Origin: an uncultured Pseudomonas sp.
Lineage (GTDB): Bacteria > Pseudomonadota > Gammaproteobacteria > Pseudomonadales > Pseudomonadaceae
Direction of reading: 5' to 3'
Length of the DNA: 64,000 bases
NCBI RefSeq assembly: GCF_913774235.1
Contig: NZ_CAJYDW010000017.1
Location: 372,001 to 436,000, forward strand
This document shows, piece after piece, positions 22,405 to 34,394 of the stretch. The notes below the pieces were generated by a model. The model worked only from the letters and a program-made list of their open reading frames with translations. It made no database searches and had not been told where the DNA came from. The first letter of the stretch is position 1; the number at the start of each line of letters is the position of its first letter. The translations under genes and the position numbers were made by a program.

Positions 22405-23436
22405 TCAGGGCACCGACCAGACCTCGCCCGGCGTTGGCGCTCGAAAGTCCGCATCCGCCAGACCATGCAGCGCGCGCGCGTGAGCGAGGTCGCGAGGTGG
22501 GGCGAATTGCTCTTCGTCGCTGAGCGGAAAGGTGCCGAAATGGATACCCAGACTGCTACGCGCCTCCAGCACCTGATGGGCCCGTACGGCATCGTCCGGG
22601 TTCAGGTGGCTGTCCTTCATGAACCAGCGCGGCTCATAGGCGCCGATGGGGATGGCGGCGAAGCGGGGCGCCCCCAGACGTTCGCGGATCTCCGCAAAAT
22701 GCGGGCCCCAGCCGGTATCTCCGGCGAAATAGATCGGTCCCTCCGGCGCTTCCAGCACGAAGCCACCCCAGAGCCGGCGATTGGTATCGAAGCGACTGCG
22801 CGCCGACCAGTGCTGGCCCGGTACCAGATGCAGGCGCAGCCCCTCCTTTAGCGGCAGGCTTTGCCACCAATCCAATTCAGTCACCGTGACGAAGCCGGTC
22901 TCGCGACGAATCAGTTCGGCGTTGCCCAGGGGTGTCACCACCGGCGTCAAGGGCGCGCGCTCGGCCAGGCGCCTCAGGGTCGCTAGATCCAGGTGGTCGT
23001 AGTGGCTATGGCTGACGAAGATCAGGTCCAGCGGCGGCAGATCATCCAGGGCCACGCCGGGGGCGTGATAGCGCTTCGGGCCGATGAAGGTGAAGGGGCT
23101 GACCCGTTTCGACCAGACTGGATCGGTGAGGATGTTGAGGCCCTGATGCTGGATCAGCAGGGTGGCGTGATTGATGAAGGTCACCCGTAGCTCGCTACCT
23201 TCGACCCGCGCAGGAGGACGCGTCGGCACGGCCGGGCCGTCCTGCCATGTCCATTGCGGACGTGTCCGGGTGAACTGCCACTTGAGCAATGTCCAGAGAC
23301 TCTTGTCCTCGCGTGGTGCCAGATTGTAGAAGCGTTCACCGTCGAAATGGTCGGAGCGCGGACCTTCGTAGGCCGATGAGGCGCAGCCGGTCAGGGCAAG
23401 GAGGTGGATCAGCCACAGCGGACGAAAGATGCGCAT
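22405..23436 (-). CDS. MBL-fold metallo-hydrolase lipoprotein (NAPE-PLD/UlaG-like)
   Basis: A 343-aa protein. The N-terminus is a lipoprotein signal (LIHLLALTGC, Cys about residue 18), so it is envelope-anchored. The beta-lactamase-fold motif HSHYDHLD (about residue 142), VPGQHWSARSRFD, YFAGDTGWGPHF and a later histidine in IHFGTFPL form the metal site. It resembles the N-acyl-phosphatidylethanolamine phospholipase D-like branch. The true substrate is unknown. It is convergent with the emfourin gene, 5 bp apart. Confidence 0.85.
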   Translation of the reverse strand: MRIFRPLWLIHLLALTGCASSAYEGPRSDHFDGERFYNLAPREDKSLWTLLKWQFTRTRPQWTWQDGPAVPTRPPARVEGSELRVTFINHATLLIQHQGLNILTDPVWSKRVSPFTFIGPKRYHAPGVALDDLPPLDLIFVSHSHYDHLDLATLRRLAERAPLTPVVTPLGNAELIRRETGFVTVTELDWWQSLPLKEGLRLHLVPGQHWSARSRFDTNRRLWGGFVLEAPEGPIYFAGDTGWGPHFAEIRERLGAPRFAAIPIGAYEPRWFMKDSHLNPDDAVRAHQVLEARSSLGIHFGTFPLSDEEQFAPPRDLAHARALHGLADADFRAPTPGEVWSVP

Positions 23437-23486
23437 GGGACCTCGGGCGATTAGACTGGACGGCCCAGCTTACCCCTTAGCTATCC

Positions 23487-24101
23487 ATGCCGCGAAATCC
23501 TCGTTCCGCTGCCGGCCCCCGGCCCCGCCGCCAGGCCAAGGCGCCACCGGCCACGCCGCGGTTGCTACTGCTCAACAAACCCTTCGATGTGCTCACCCAG
23601 TTCGCCGACGCCGACGGCCGTGCGACCCTGAAGGCTTTCGTTGCAGTGCCAGGCGTCTATCCCGCCGGCCGGCTCGACCGCGACAGCGAAGGCCTGTTGC
23701 TGCTGACCAACGATGGCCAGCTGCAGGCGCGCATCGCCGATCCCAGGCACAAGCTGCCCAAGACCTATTGGGCCCAGGTAGAGGGCACGCCCACGGAAGC
23801 GCAGTTGCAGCAGCTACGTGAGGGCGTGGAGCTCAATGACGGTCCGACCCTGCCCGCCGAAGCCCGCTTGCTGGCCGAGGCGCCGGTGCTCTGGGAGCGC
23901 GATCCGCCGGTGCGCTTTCGCAAGAGCGTGCCCACCGCCTGGGTGGAACTGACCATCCGCGAAGGACGCAATCGCCAGGTGCGCCGCATGACCGCCGCCG
24001 TGGGGCTGCCGACGCTGCGACTGGTACGGGTGCGCATCGGTCCCTGGGCGCTGGATGGCCTGGCACCGGGTGAGTGGCGCGAGGTGCCGGCGTCTCTCTA
24101 A
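23487..24101 (+). CDS. rluE: 23S rRNA pseudouridine(2457) synthase RluE
   Basis: A 204-aa RsuA/RluE-family enzyme. The catalytic motif [18 protein letters not shown] contains the active-site Asp (residue about 73). [11 protein letters not shown] and [30 protein letters not shown] (C-terminal signature, given by its first and last residues) follow. A basic Pro-rich N-terminus precedes the core and no S4 domain is present, as in RluE. It modifies helix 89 of 23S rRNA. Confidence 0.92.
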   Translation: MPRNPRSAAGPRPRRQAKAPPATPRLLLLNKPFDVLTQFADADGRATLKAFVAVPGVYPAGRLDRDSEGLLLLTNDGQLQARIADPRHKLPKTYWAQVEGTPTEAQLQQLREGVELNDGPTLPAEARLLAEAPVLWERDPPVRFRKSVPTAWVELTIREGRNRQVRRMTAAVGLPTLRLVRVRIGPWALDGLAPGEWREVPASL

Positions 24102-24111
24102 GTCCTGGGCG

Positions 24112-25077
24112 TCAGTCCTGACGTTGGGTGGCCGCGTCCTGCAGATCCCGGGCGACATCGGCCAGGCGCCGGCTGACGTCTTTCAGCGTCTGAGTGTCGA
24201 TCTCCCGCGTTGGCTGGCCGGGCTCGGTCAACAGCTGGGCGGCCAGCAGGGCGCTCAGGGATTCGACTTCGGCGGCCTGGTGGCGCAGGTCGTGGGTGTG
24301 CTGCACGGCGGCGTCGCGCAGCAGGTTGGTGCTCTGGGTCAGGCGGCCCAGCTCGTCGTCCCGCCCCACCGGCAGGCGTTCGCCGAAACGCCCACGGGCC
24401 AGTTGGCCCAGTTGCCGGGCGCAGGCCACCAGTGGATCGACCAGGCGCCGCTCCACCAGCCGCACACCGAGGAACAGCAGGCCACCGCCGCAGAGCAGCA
24501 GCGCCAGGCCACCGAGCAGGATGTCGCGTTGCGCTTCGGCACGGATGGTGGCGACCTGGGCGGCGGTGCGGCCGTGCAGCTCGGCCACCAGGGTGGCGAA
24601 GCCATCGGCGGTCTCCCGATCGATCCCGCGGACCTCCGCATCGCCCCGTCGCGGATCGCGGCCATTGGCCAGATAGGCCGCGCGACCGGCGCGATAGCGC
24701 TCACCCAGGCGGGCATGCTGGGCACGCAGGGCGGTCAGGCGCGGGCGTAGATCTTCGTCGACGCTGGCAGCCAGGCGTTGCAGGCGCTGGTCGACCTCTT
24801 TCTCCTGGGTCAGGAACGCCTGCCAGTAGCGCTCGGCGGTGTCCGGATCGCTGCCGCGCAGCAGCAGGTTCTTCCATTCCTGCACCTGGATCTTGAAGCT
24901 CAGGTGGGTGTCATCGATCTCCACCAGCCGCTCCAAGGGCCCCTCGACCAGGCTCTGGTAGCGATTCAACTCGCGGGAGAGCAGGGCGAAGCCGGCCAGG
25001 GCGATCAGCAGCATCAGCAGCAGGCTGCCACCGAAAAGCAGCAGGCTCTGACTGCGGAGCGAGCGGGCGAAGGGCAT
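24112..25077 (-). CDS. HAMP-domain sensor protein lacking an output domain
   Basis: A 321-aa membrane protein built like the input half of a chemoreceptor. TM1 is at about residues 10-33 and a helical-bundle periplasmic domain (with LVEIDDTHLSFKIQVQEWKNLLLRGSD, as in MCP four-helix sensors) at about 35-185. TM2 is at about 187-210, a HAMP at about 211-262 (ERRLVDPLVACARQLGQLA, GRDDELGRL), then a short coiled coil. There is no MCP hairpin, kinase or GGDEF. No frameshifted continuation was found downstream; rluE is 10 bp away, convergent. It may be a stand-alone modulator or a relic. Confidence 0.8.
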   Translation of the reverse strand: MPFARSLRSQSLLLFGGSLLLMLLIALAGFALLSRELNRYQSLVEGPLERLVEIDDTHLSFKIQVQEWKNLLLRGSDPDTAERYWQAFLTQEKEVDQRLQRLAASVDEDLRPRLTALRAQHARLGERYRAGRAAYLANGRDPRRGDAEVRGIDRETADGFATLVAELHGRTAAQVATIRAEAQRDILLGGLALLLCGGGLLFLGVRLVERRLVDPLVACARQLGQLARGRFGERLPVGRDDELGRLTQSTNLLRDAAVQHTHDLRHQAAEVESLSALLAAQLLTEPGQPTREIDTQTLKDVSRRLADVARDLQDAATQRQD

Positions 25078-25139
25078 GACGGATCTCGATACGGAAAGCA
25101 GAACCGCAGCTTAGGGCTCCCGCGCGGCTAAGGCCAGTC

Positions 25140-25739
25140 TCAGGCGGAGACCAGTAACTGGGCCGCCACGGCGAACATCACCAGTGCCACCAGCAGATCG
25201 ATCAGCCGCCATACGTTTGGTCGCGCCAGGTAGGGCGCGGCCCAGGCCGCACCCAGGGCGAGGCCGAAGAACCACAGCAGGGAGGCGGTGGCGGCGCCGA
25301 ATACATAGGCCAGGGGCGCCGTCTGCTGGCTGCCCAGCGAACCCACCAGCAGCACCGTATCGAGGTAGACGTGGGGATTGAGCAGGGAGACCGCCGCCGC
25401 GGCCAGCAGCGCCTGGCGCCGACTACGCGGATTCGCGGCTTCCAGACTGCCCAGGGCCGCTGGTCGCCAGGCCCGGCGCAAGGCCTGGGCGCCATACCAG
25501 ATCAGGAAGGCGGCGCCGCCCCAGCGCAGGATCACCACCAGCAGCGGACTGTGCTGGATCAGCGCCGCCAGGCCCAGCACCCCGGCGGCCACCAGGATCA
25601 CGTCGCAGGTCAGGCAGAAGGCGGCGATGGCCAAGTGGTGCTCACGACGCAGACCCTGGGCCAGCAGGTAGGTGTTCTGCGCACCCAGCGCCATGATCAA
25701 GCTGGCCATGGTCAGTAGCCCGGTGAAATAGCTGTTCAT
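25140..25739 (-). CDS. argO: LysE/ArgO family amino-acid exporter
   Basis: A 199-aa inner-membrane exporter with six predicted TM segments. Family signatures: LIMALGAQNTYLLAQGLRREH (residues about 13-33, containing the GAQN motif), RWGGAAFLIWYGAQALRRA and LLNPHVYLDTVLLVG. It expels arginine/lysine and toxic analogues. It diverges from the argP homologue, the usual pairing in which ArgP activates argO. The start is ATG 25739; a longer frame upstream was rejected. Confidence 0.9.
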   Translation of the reverse strand: MNSYFTGLLTMASLIMALGAQNTYLLAQGLRREHHLAIAAFCLTCDVILVAAGVLGLAALIQHSPLLVVILRWGGAAFLIWYGAQALRRAWRPAALGSLEAANPRSRRQALLAAAAVSLLNPHVYLDTVLLVGSLGSQQTAPLAYVFGAATASLLWFFGLALGAAWAAPYLARPNVWRLIDLLVALVMFAVAAQLLVSA

Positions 25740-25837
25740 TGCGGAATGACGCCTTGTCGTCGTGGAATGGCTGCTACCTTGCCGGGTTCGGGGGTATAAG
25801 AAAAACCAATATTCCTTATGCAGCATTAGCCAAATCG

Positions 25838-26722
25838 ATGATCGACTACAAATTGCTGGAAGCGCTGGCCGTCGTGGTGGAAGAGGGCGGCTTCGAGCGC
25901 GCCGCCCGACGGCTGGGCCTGTCGCAGTCGGCCGTCTCCCAGCGCATCAAGTTGCTCGAAGCCCGGGTCGGCCAGGCGGTACTGGTCCGGGAGACGCCAC
26001 CCCAGCCCACCGCGCCGGGATTACGCCTGCTGCGGCATATCCAGCAAGTGCGCCTGCTGGAGGCCGACCTGGGTAGCGAGGTCCCGGGACTGGCCGAGGA
26101 GGTACCGCAACGCCTACGCATCGCCCTCAATGCCGACAGCCTGGCCAACTGGTGGCCGCTGGCAGTCGGCCCCTGGGTGAGGGCGCAGGGGGTGCTGCTG
26201 GATCTGGTGGTGGAAGACCAGGACGTGGTGCTCAGACGCATGCGCGCGGGCGAGGTGGCGGCCTGTCTCTGCGCCAGTGGCCAGCCCCTGGCTGGCGCCC
26301 GGGTCAGCGCCCTGGGCGCCATGCGCTATCGGGCCCTGGCCAGTCCGGACTTTCGCGCTCGGCAACTGGCTGGCCTGCCGGACCCCCTGGCGTTGGCGCG
26401 GGCGCCGGCCATCGTCTTCGGCCCGGACGATCGGCTACAGCACCGCTACCTGGAGCAGTTGGGCATCACCGATCCCTTCGACTATCACCTTTGCCCCTCC
26501 GCCGAAGGCTTCCTGCAGATGACCCTGAGCGGCATCGGCTGGGGCCTGCTGCCGGACATCCAGAGCGCTGCCGCCCGTGCCAGCGGCGCCCTGGTGGACC
26601 TGGCGCCAGGTCTCTGGGTGGACGTACCGCTGTTCTGGCACCACTGGCGCAATGGCGGCGCCCCGCTGCAGGCCCTGACACGGCATCTGGAGCGCAGCGC
26701 CGGCGACTGGCTGGTACGCTAG
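25838..26722 (+). CDS. argP: LysR-type regulator ArgP (IciA)
   Basis: A 294-aa LysR protein. Residues 1-60 are the winged helix (LLEALAVVVEEGGFERAARRLGLSQSAVSQRIKLLEARVG, quoted by region), followed by a ligand-binding fold. ArgP-specific sequences include SLANWWPLAV and the C-terminal WHHWR. It binds the argO promoter and activates with Arg as co-effector. The intergenic gap to argO is 98 bp, AT-richer and with room for both promoters. Confidence 0.92.
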   Translation: MIDYKLLEALAVVVEEGGFERAARRLGLSQSAVSQRIKLLEARVGQAVLVRETPPQPTAPGLRLLRHIQQVRLLEADLGSEVPGLAEEVPQRLRIALNADSLANWWPLAVGPWVRAQGVLLDLVVEDQDVVLRRMRAGEVAACLCASGQPLAGARVSALGAMRYRALASPDFRARQLAGLPDPLALARAPAIVFGPDDRLQHRYLEQLGITDPFDYHLCPSAEGFLQMTLSGIGWGLLPDIQSAAARASGALVDLAPGLWVDVPLFWHHWRNGGAPLQALTRHLERSAGDWLVR

Positions 26723-26804
26723 CGGCGCCCGTCCGGGGCTTTGGTTACACTGGCCGCCCGGTCGCCACGGCGCGGCCGCGGCACCTTTGGGGAATCCTAG
26801 CGAC

Positions 26805-27749
26805 ATGCGTATCTTGATCACGGGCGCCAGCGAGGCGCTCGGGGCAGGCCTGGCCTGCGATCTGCTCGACCGCGGCCAACTGGTGCGGGTGCACGGCCGT
26901 CCCGGCGCGACCCTGGATGCCCTGGTCGAGCGCGGCGCCGAATACCGGCCGGCACTGCTCGACCAGCCCGAGCAGGTGGTGGCCCTGTGCGACGACATCG
27001 ATGCCATCGCCCACTGCGCCGACGTGGCGGGCGTACCCACCCCCGCGGCCCTGAGCCAGGGCCATGTGCTGATCGAGGCTTGCCTGCAGCAGCAGGTGGC
27101 CCAATTCGTCTACGTCTCTTCCGCTCGTGTCTACGAACGCGGCGGCGAAGGGCTCAAGGAAGACCAGGTACCGGCCAAGCCGCGGGGCAGTGAGGCCCAG
27201 CGACGCCTGCAACTGGAGCGCCTGGCCCTGGCCGCCGGGGAATTCGGCCCCCAGGTGACGATACTGCGCCCGGCGCAGGTGCTTGGCCTGGCCGATCGCG
27301 ACTGGGCGCGCTGGCTGCTCGAGCGGGCCAAGGCCAAACAGCTCTGGCGGCGCGGCAGTGGCCTCAATCGTTGGGACTTCACCAGTGCCGCCAGTCTACG
27401 TCAGGCGCTGGTGACGCTGCTGCTGGAGCAACCGAAGGCGGCCAGCGGCAAGGTGTTCAACCTCAGCGACGGCCAGCCGCTGGTGTGCTGGGATGCGGTC
27501 AACTTCCTGCTGCGGCGCTTCGAGCTGCCGGCGGTGACCCAGGCGCCGGCCCTGAGTCCGCGCGCCCTCTATGCGCGCTTGCGCACCCCGCGCCAGGAGG
27601 CGCGCTGGCCCGCATTGCTGGACAGTCCCTTCACCCTCGACATCCGTGCCGCCCAGGAGGCCTTCGGCTTTCGCCCGGAAGCCGGTTCCTGGGCCGCCTT
27701 GGAAGAGTATCGACCACGCACGCGACCCGCGCGCAGCGGTCCCGCCTAG
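26805..27749 (+). CDS. NAD-dependent epimerase/dehydratase family protein
   Basis: A 314-aa short-chain dehydrogenase-type (extended SDR) protein. The nucleotide motif is MRILITGASEALGAGLA (TGxxxxxG at residues 6-14). FVYVSSARVYE includes the Ser and Tyr of the catalytic set. The usual K of YxxxK is not obvious: the sequence reads YERGG, so activity may differ. The closest general relatives are UDP-sugar or steroid-type epimerases; the substrate is unknown. Its TAG stop falls within the terminal repeat of the 167-bp element that follows. Confidence 0.8.
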   Translation: MRILITGASEALGAGLACDLLDRGQLVRVHGRPGATLDALVERGAEYRPALLDQPEQVVALCDDIDAIAHCADVAGVPTPAALSQGHVLIEACLQQQVAQFVYVSSARVYERGGEGLKEDQVPAKPRGSEAQRRLQLERLALAAGEFGPQVTILRPAQVLGLADRDWARWLLERAKAKQLWRRGSGLNRWDFTSAASLRQALVTLLLEQPKAASGKVFNLSDGQPLVCWDAVNFLLRRFELPAVTQAPALSPRALYARLRTPRQEARWPALLDSPFTLDIRAAQEAFGFRPEAGSWAALEEYRPRTRPARSGPA

Positions 27750-27912
27750 TGCGGTGTTTCAGAAGTTATCTGCACAATTTTGGCGGCGTTTTTTGTCCTT
27801 GGACGTCGTTGCCACTCCTCGCCATAGCCCTGCTATGACTCGTCGCGGCGCCTAGCCCATGAACAAAAATCACTCGCCAATTCTTGCGCGAACTTCTGAA
27901 ACACCACACTAG
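27746..27912. repeat. 167-bp inverted-repeat element, copy A
   Basis: The 22-bp terminal repeats at 27746-27767 and 27891-27912 differ at one base (CTAGTGCGGTGTTTC..., CTAGTGTGGTGTTTC...). The interior is close to copy B at 32618-32784, in the opposite orientation, and has the same length. Conserved internal words include GCCATAGCCCTGCTATGAC and CACTCGCCAATTCTTGCGCG. The left CTAG supplies the stop codon of the upstream epimerase. It has no coding capacity. It is a MITE-like or REP-type dispersed repeat. The rest of the 27750-28085 gap holds the probable promoter of the next gene. Confidence 0.9.
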
Positions 27913-28085
27913 ATCGCGCCCCCCGTCCGGATGCTGCGCCCCTTGATGGCGTATTGATATCGATGCAGAGTGCGTGGCGGTGCACGATCCCGACATGAAT
28001 CCGCGCCGCCTGCCCCTCGTCTCTCCAGACGTGGCCGCTATACTGGCCGCATTTCCGACTTCCGCTTTCTGGTCATAGGTCTGCC

Positions 28086-28940
28086 ATGCGCAACGATCTT
28101 CTCGATGAAATGGACAATGTCCCGAGCCTGACACCGGAGCGCGACGACCGCCGCCCCGTTGGTCGCCGGCCGGTCGAGGCCGACGAGGTCTATCACGAGC
28201 CCGCCGCCGTTCATGCTCGCCCGGTCCGGCGCGGCCCTTCCACGGCGCCGCTGTGGGTGCTGGTCGCCGCCCTGACCCTGGCCCTGGCCGGCGTCGCCTG
28301 GTGGAGTCACCAGCAACTGGTGCTGATGCAGGAGCAGGTGGTGGCCACCCAGGAAAACTTCGCCCGCATCAGCGAGGATGCCCAGGGCCGGCTGCGTGAT
28401 ATCTCCGGCAAGCTGGTGGAAAGCGAGTCCTCCGGCACCACCAGCCGCGAGGCCTTGCTGCTGCAGGTCAAGACGCTGCAGACCAAGGTCGCCGAGCTCA
28501 CGCGTCAGCAGCAGGGCGTGAGCGACAACCAGCAGGCTCAGGACAATCGTCTGCAGAACCTTTCCACGGCGCTGCAGACGGTGCAGACCGGCAGCAGCGA
28601 GGTGGACACGCGGCTGAAGGCGTTGGCCGACGAGCAGGCCGCGCTGAAGAACGGCGTGGCCCAGGCCGGCAACTTGGCCGAGCAGGTGGCCAGCCTGAAC
28701 GCCCAGAACAAGGCGCTGCAGGCGGACATCGCCGCGCTGAAGAAGCCGAGCGCTCAGAGCCAGGCGCTGGGCGACATCCAGCAGGATCTGCTGGTGCTGC
28801 GCAGCGAGCTGGACGCCCGCCCGGTCGGGCCGGACAGCAAGGAGTTCGACGCCTTCCGCCTGCAGACCACCCGCAACATCACCACCCTGCAGAGCCAGGT
28901 GCAGAACCTGCAGCAGCAGATCAGCGCCGGGGCGCGTTGA
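28086..28940 (+). CDS. Membrane-anchored coiled-coil protein
   Basis: A 284-aa protein. The N-terminal 50 residues are cytoplasmic, charged and Arg/Pro-rich. A single TM is at about 54-73 (APLWVLVAALTLALAGVAWW) and a long periplasmic coiled coil at about 76-280, rich in Gln, Ala and Leu heptads. No enzymatic motif is present. It resembles conserved pseudomonad proteins loosely annotated as ATPase-like; I do not assign a function. A structural or envelope-organising role is possible. Its stop overlaps, convergently, the next gene's stop by 20 bp. Confidence 0.75.
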   Translation: MRNDLLDEMDNVPSLTPERDDRRPVGRRPVEADEVYHEPAAVHARPVRRGPSTAPLWVLVAALTLALAGVAWWSHQQLVLMQEQVVATQENFARISEDAQGRLRDISGKLVESESSGTTSREALLLQVKTLQTKVAELTRQQQGVSDNQQAQDNRLQNLSTALQTVQTGSSEVDTRLKALADEQAALKNGVAQAGNLAEQVASLNAQNKALQADIAALKKPSAQSQALGDIQQDLLVLRSELDARPVGPDSKEFDAFRLQTTRNITTLQSQVQNLQQQISAGAR

Positions 28941-29979
28941 TCGGATCGATCTCGCTGCGCTGCCACTCCTGCGGCCAGAGCTCGCCATCGAGCTGATCGA
29001 GCCGACGCTGCAGGACCTTCTGCTTGAACACCTCGAGGATTTCCACCAGCACGTCGTCCAGGGCACTGTCCTGGGCGCCGCTGGGCAGGCTCTGATCGAA
29101 ACCGTGGTCGGCCAGGCGACTGGCCAGGGCGCGGAAGTCGCGGGTACGCAGACTGGCCGCCGCCTCCCGCACCAGGCCGTTGACGATGTCGGTGAGCACC
29201 CCGTCCAGGGTGTCGGCCAGGCGCTCGCCCATGGGTAGCCGCTTGAGGCGGGCCAGGTCGGGATTGTCGTCCAGCGCACGTTGCACCACATCGCCTACCA
29301 GGCGCTCCAGGGTGGCGCGGTTCTGCGTGTAACCCTGTTCCACCATGGTCTGGATGCGCAGCGCCATGCCATCGATCAGCCGCTGCTTGCGCGGGCGGAT
29401 GACACGGTCGATGACGCTCTGGGAGAAGTCGTCGCGGGTGTTCAGCTCGTCCTGCAATTCGCCGCAGATCTTGATCATCACCCGATCCGACAGGTCTTCC
29501 ATGAGCAGCTGGTAGTAGTGGTCGAACAGCCGATAGGGCTGCCAGCGGCGCATGTCGATCAGCCCCAGGCGCTGCAGGCGCAAGAGCAGCGAGATGATGC
29601 GCAGCGCCCGCAGTAGGCGGAAGCCGCCCAAGGGGATGCAACCGAGCACGTCGTACCAATGGATGAAGGGGTAGTGGTACCAGCGGGCATGGCGGCGCTC
29701 GATCACCGCCACCAGCCAGCCGAGCAGCACGTCGGCGATGAAGAAGGCGACGAACACCAGGTCGATGCTGGTGAAGTGGGCGTGGATACGTTCGCCATAG
29801 AAGGCGTGGAAGCCCGGCAAGAGTGAAGCCAGGGCCCGGTTGAGCGGCCCCAGGGCATAGAGGCTATCGAACAGGATCAGCGCCAGGTTGACGCAGACCA
29901 GGATGAGGATCAGGCCGTCCCAGAGCGCCAGCAGGCCCTCGTGGCGACGCGGGGGCGGAGCGGCGGGCGCACTGGTCAT
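28921..29979 (-). CDS. Ion-transporter-like membrane protein
   Basis: A 352-aa protein. Hydrophobic segments lie at about residues 17-40 (GLILILVCVNLALILFDSLY), 70-95 and 110-140. The last has spaced Arg residues (GGFRLLRALRIISLLLRLQRLG) reminiscent of a voltage-sensor S4 helix. The remaining 200 residues are soluble and helical. No selectivity-filter motif is visible, so it may be a voltage-sensor-only or accessory protein. It overlaps the PduO-type gene by 4 bp (ATGA), suggesting co-transcription. Confidence 0.7.
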   Translation of the reverse strand: MTSAPAAPPPRRHEGLLALWDGLILILVCVNLALILFDSLYALGPLNRALASLLPGFHAFYGERIHAHFTSIDLVFVAFFIADVLLGWLVAVIERRHARWYHYPFIHWYDVLGCIPLGGFRLLRALRIISLLLRLQRLGLIDMRRWQPYRLFDHYYQLLMEDLSDRVMIKICGELQDELNTRDDFSQSVIDRVIRPRKQRLIDGMALRIQTMVEQGYTQNRATLERLVGDVVQRALDDNPDLARLKRLPMGERLADTLDGVLTDIVNGLVREAAASLRTRDFRALASRLADHGFDQSLPSGAQDSALDDVLVEILEVFKQKVLQRRLDQLDGELWPQEWQRSEIDPINAPRR

Positions 29980-30536
29980 GGCCGCGCGGCCTGCCAGAGC
30001 ACCTCGCTCACGCCCTGGCGGCGGGCGACGATGCGTGCCGCGACGAACAGCAGGTCGGACAGCCGATTGAGATAGGCCAGGCCCTGGCCTTCCAGTGGCT
30101 CGACCGCGTGCAGGCTGCGGCAGCGTCGCTCGGCGCTGCGGGCCAGGGTGCGGCAGACATGGGCCTGGGCCACGGCACGGGAGCCGCCAGGCAGGATGAA
30201 ATTCTCCAGCGGCCCCAGCTCGGTGTTCCAGCCATCGATGACCTGCTCCAGGCGTTCGATCTCCACCGCCTGCAGGGCGCGATAGCTGGGCATGGCCAGC
30301 TCGCCACCGAGGTCGAACAGGCGGTGTTGGCAGGGCGCCAGGACCTGGCTCACCTCGGCCAGGCGGGTATCGTCCGCCAGTTCGGCGAGCAGCAGGCCCA
30401 GGGCGCTGTTGAGTTCGTCCACCGCGCCGATGGCCTCGATGCGCGGATGGTCCTTGGGTACCCGGCTACCGTCGGCGAGACCGGTGTCGCCGGCGTCGCC
30501 CTGGCGGGTGTAGATCTCGGTGAGGCGAAAACCCAT
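29976..30536 (-). CDS. pduO: PduO-type cob(I)alamin adenosyltransferase
   Basis: A 186-aa ATR enzyme that transfers the adenosyl group of ATP to cob(I)alamin. Motifs: TRQGDAGDTGLADGSRVPKD (ATP-binding, residues about 10-29), AIGAVDELNSALG, CRTLARSAERRCR (active Arg region) and YLNRLSDLLFVAARI. The length is normal. It heads a two-gene unit with the ion-transporter-like gene. Confidence 0.93.
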   Translation of the reverse strand: MGFRLTEIYTRQGDAGDTGLADGSRVPKDHPRIEAIGAVDELNSALGLLLAELADDTRLAEVSQVLAPCQHRLFDLGGELAMPSYRALQAVEIERLEQVIDGWNTELGPLENFILPGGSRAVAQAHVCRTLARSAERRCRSLHAVEPLEGQGLAYLNRLSDLLFVAARIVARRQGVSEVLWQAARP

Positions 30537-30555
30537 GGCGCGGCTCCTGTTGGGG

Positions 30556-32577
<2,022 letters not shown>

Positions 32578-32617
32578 GAGGCAGCCGTTCCAGCGAGGGG
32601 ACGGGCAGGGTAGCCCG

Positions 32618-33770
<1,153 letters not shown>

Positions 33771-33818
33771 TCAGGCTGCAGCGTCAAGGCTGCCCCATCG
33801 CAACCCAGGAGAAAACCC

Positions 33819-34298
33819 ATGCCTTCCTTCGACGTGGTATCGGAGCTGGACAAGCACGAAGTCACCAACGCCGTGGACAACGCCGTCAAGGAGCTCGACC
33901 GCCGCTACGACCTGCGCGGCAAGGGCAGCTTCGAAGTCAAGGACCTCAGCGTGACCCTGACCGCCGAGGCCGACTTCCAGCTCGAACAGATGCTGGAGAT
34001 CCTCAAGGTCAATCTGGCCAAGCGCAAGATCGACGTCCAGTGCCTTGAGGTCAAGGACGCCTACGCCTCCGGCAAGACCGTGAAGCAGGAGACGACCCTG
34101 CGCGAGGGCATCGACAAGGAGCTGGCGAAGAAGATCGTCGCCCTGATCAAGGACAGCAAGATCAAGGTGCAGGCCGCCATCCAGGGCGAACAGGTGCGCG
34201 TCACCGGCAAGAAGCGCGACGAACTCCAGGAAGTCATCGCCCTGCTGCGCACCCAGTCCCTGGGTATGCCGCTGCAGTTCGACAACTTCCGCGACTGA
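33819..34298 (+). CDS. yajQ: YajQ-family nucleotide-binding protein
   Basis: A 159-aa UPF0234 protein with the conserved [22 protein letters not shown] start (residues 1-22), a repeated alpha/beta fold and the C-terminal [13 protein letters not shown]. YajQ homologues bind c-di-GMP in Xanthomonas and Pseudomonas and act with transcription factors. The start has an AGGAG site. It is monocistronic by the terminator after it. Confidence 0.95.
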   Translation: MPSFDVVSELDKHEVTNAVDNAVKELDRRYDLRGKGSFEVKDLSVTLTAEADFQLEQMLEILKVNLAKRKIDVQCLEVKDAYASGKTVKQETTLREGIDKELAKKIVALIKDSKIKVQAAIQGEQVRVTGKKRDELQEVIALLRTQSLGMPLQFDNFRD

Positions 34299-34340
34299 GG
34301 CGGATTTCGGAACCTCTGGAGCTACCGTCCGTCGCAGGTA

Positions 34341-34372
34341 AGGCGTGGCCCTGGCGCCACGCCTGATTTTTT
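34341..34372 (+). terminator. Rho-independent terminator after yajQ
   Basis: AGGCGTGG and CCACGCCT arms around an 8-nt loop, followed by GATTTTTT. The mscS gene begins 23 bp further, so its promoter would have to overlap this region. Confidence 0.85.
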
Positions 34373-34394
34373 CCTGTGCGTGGAGAGGTAGACG

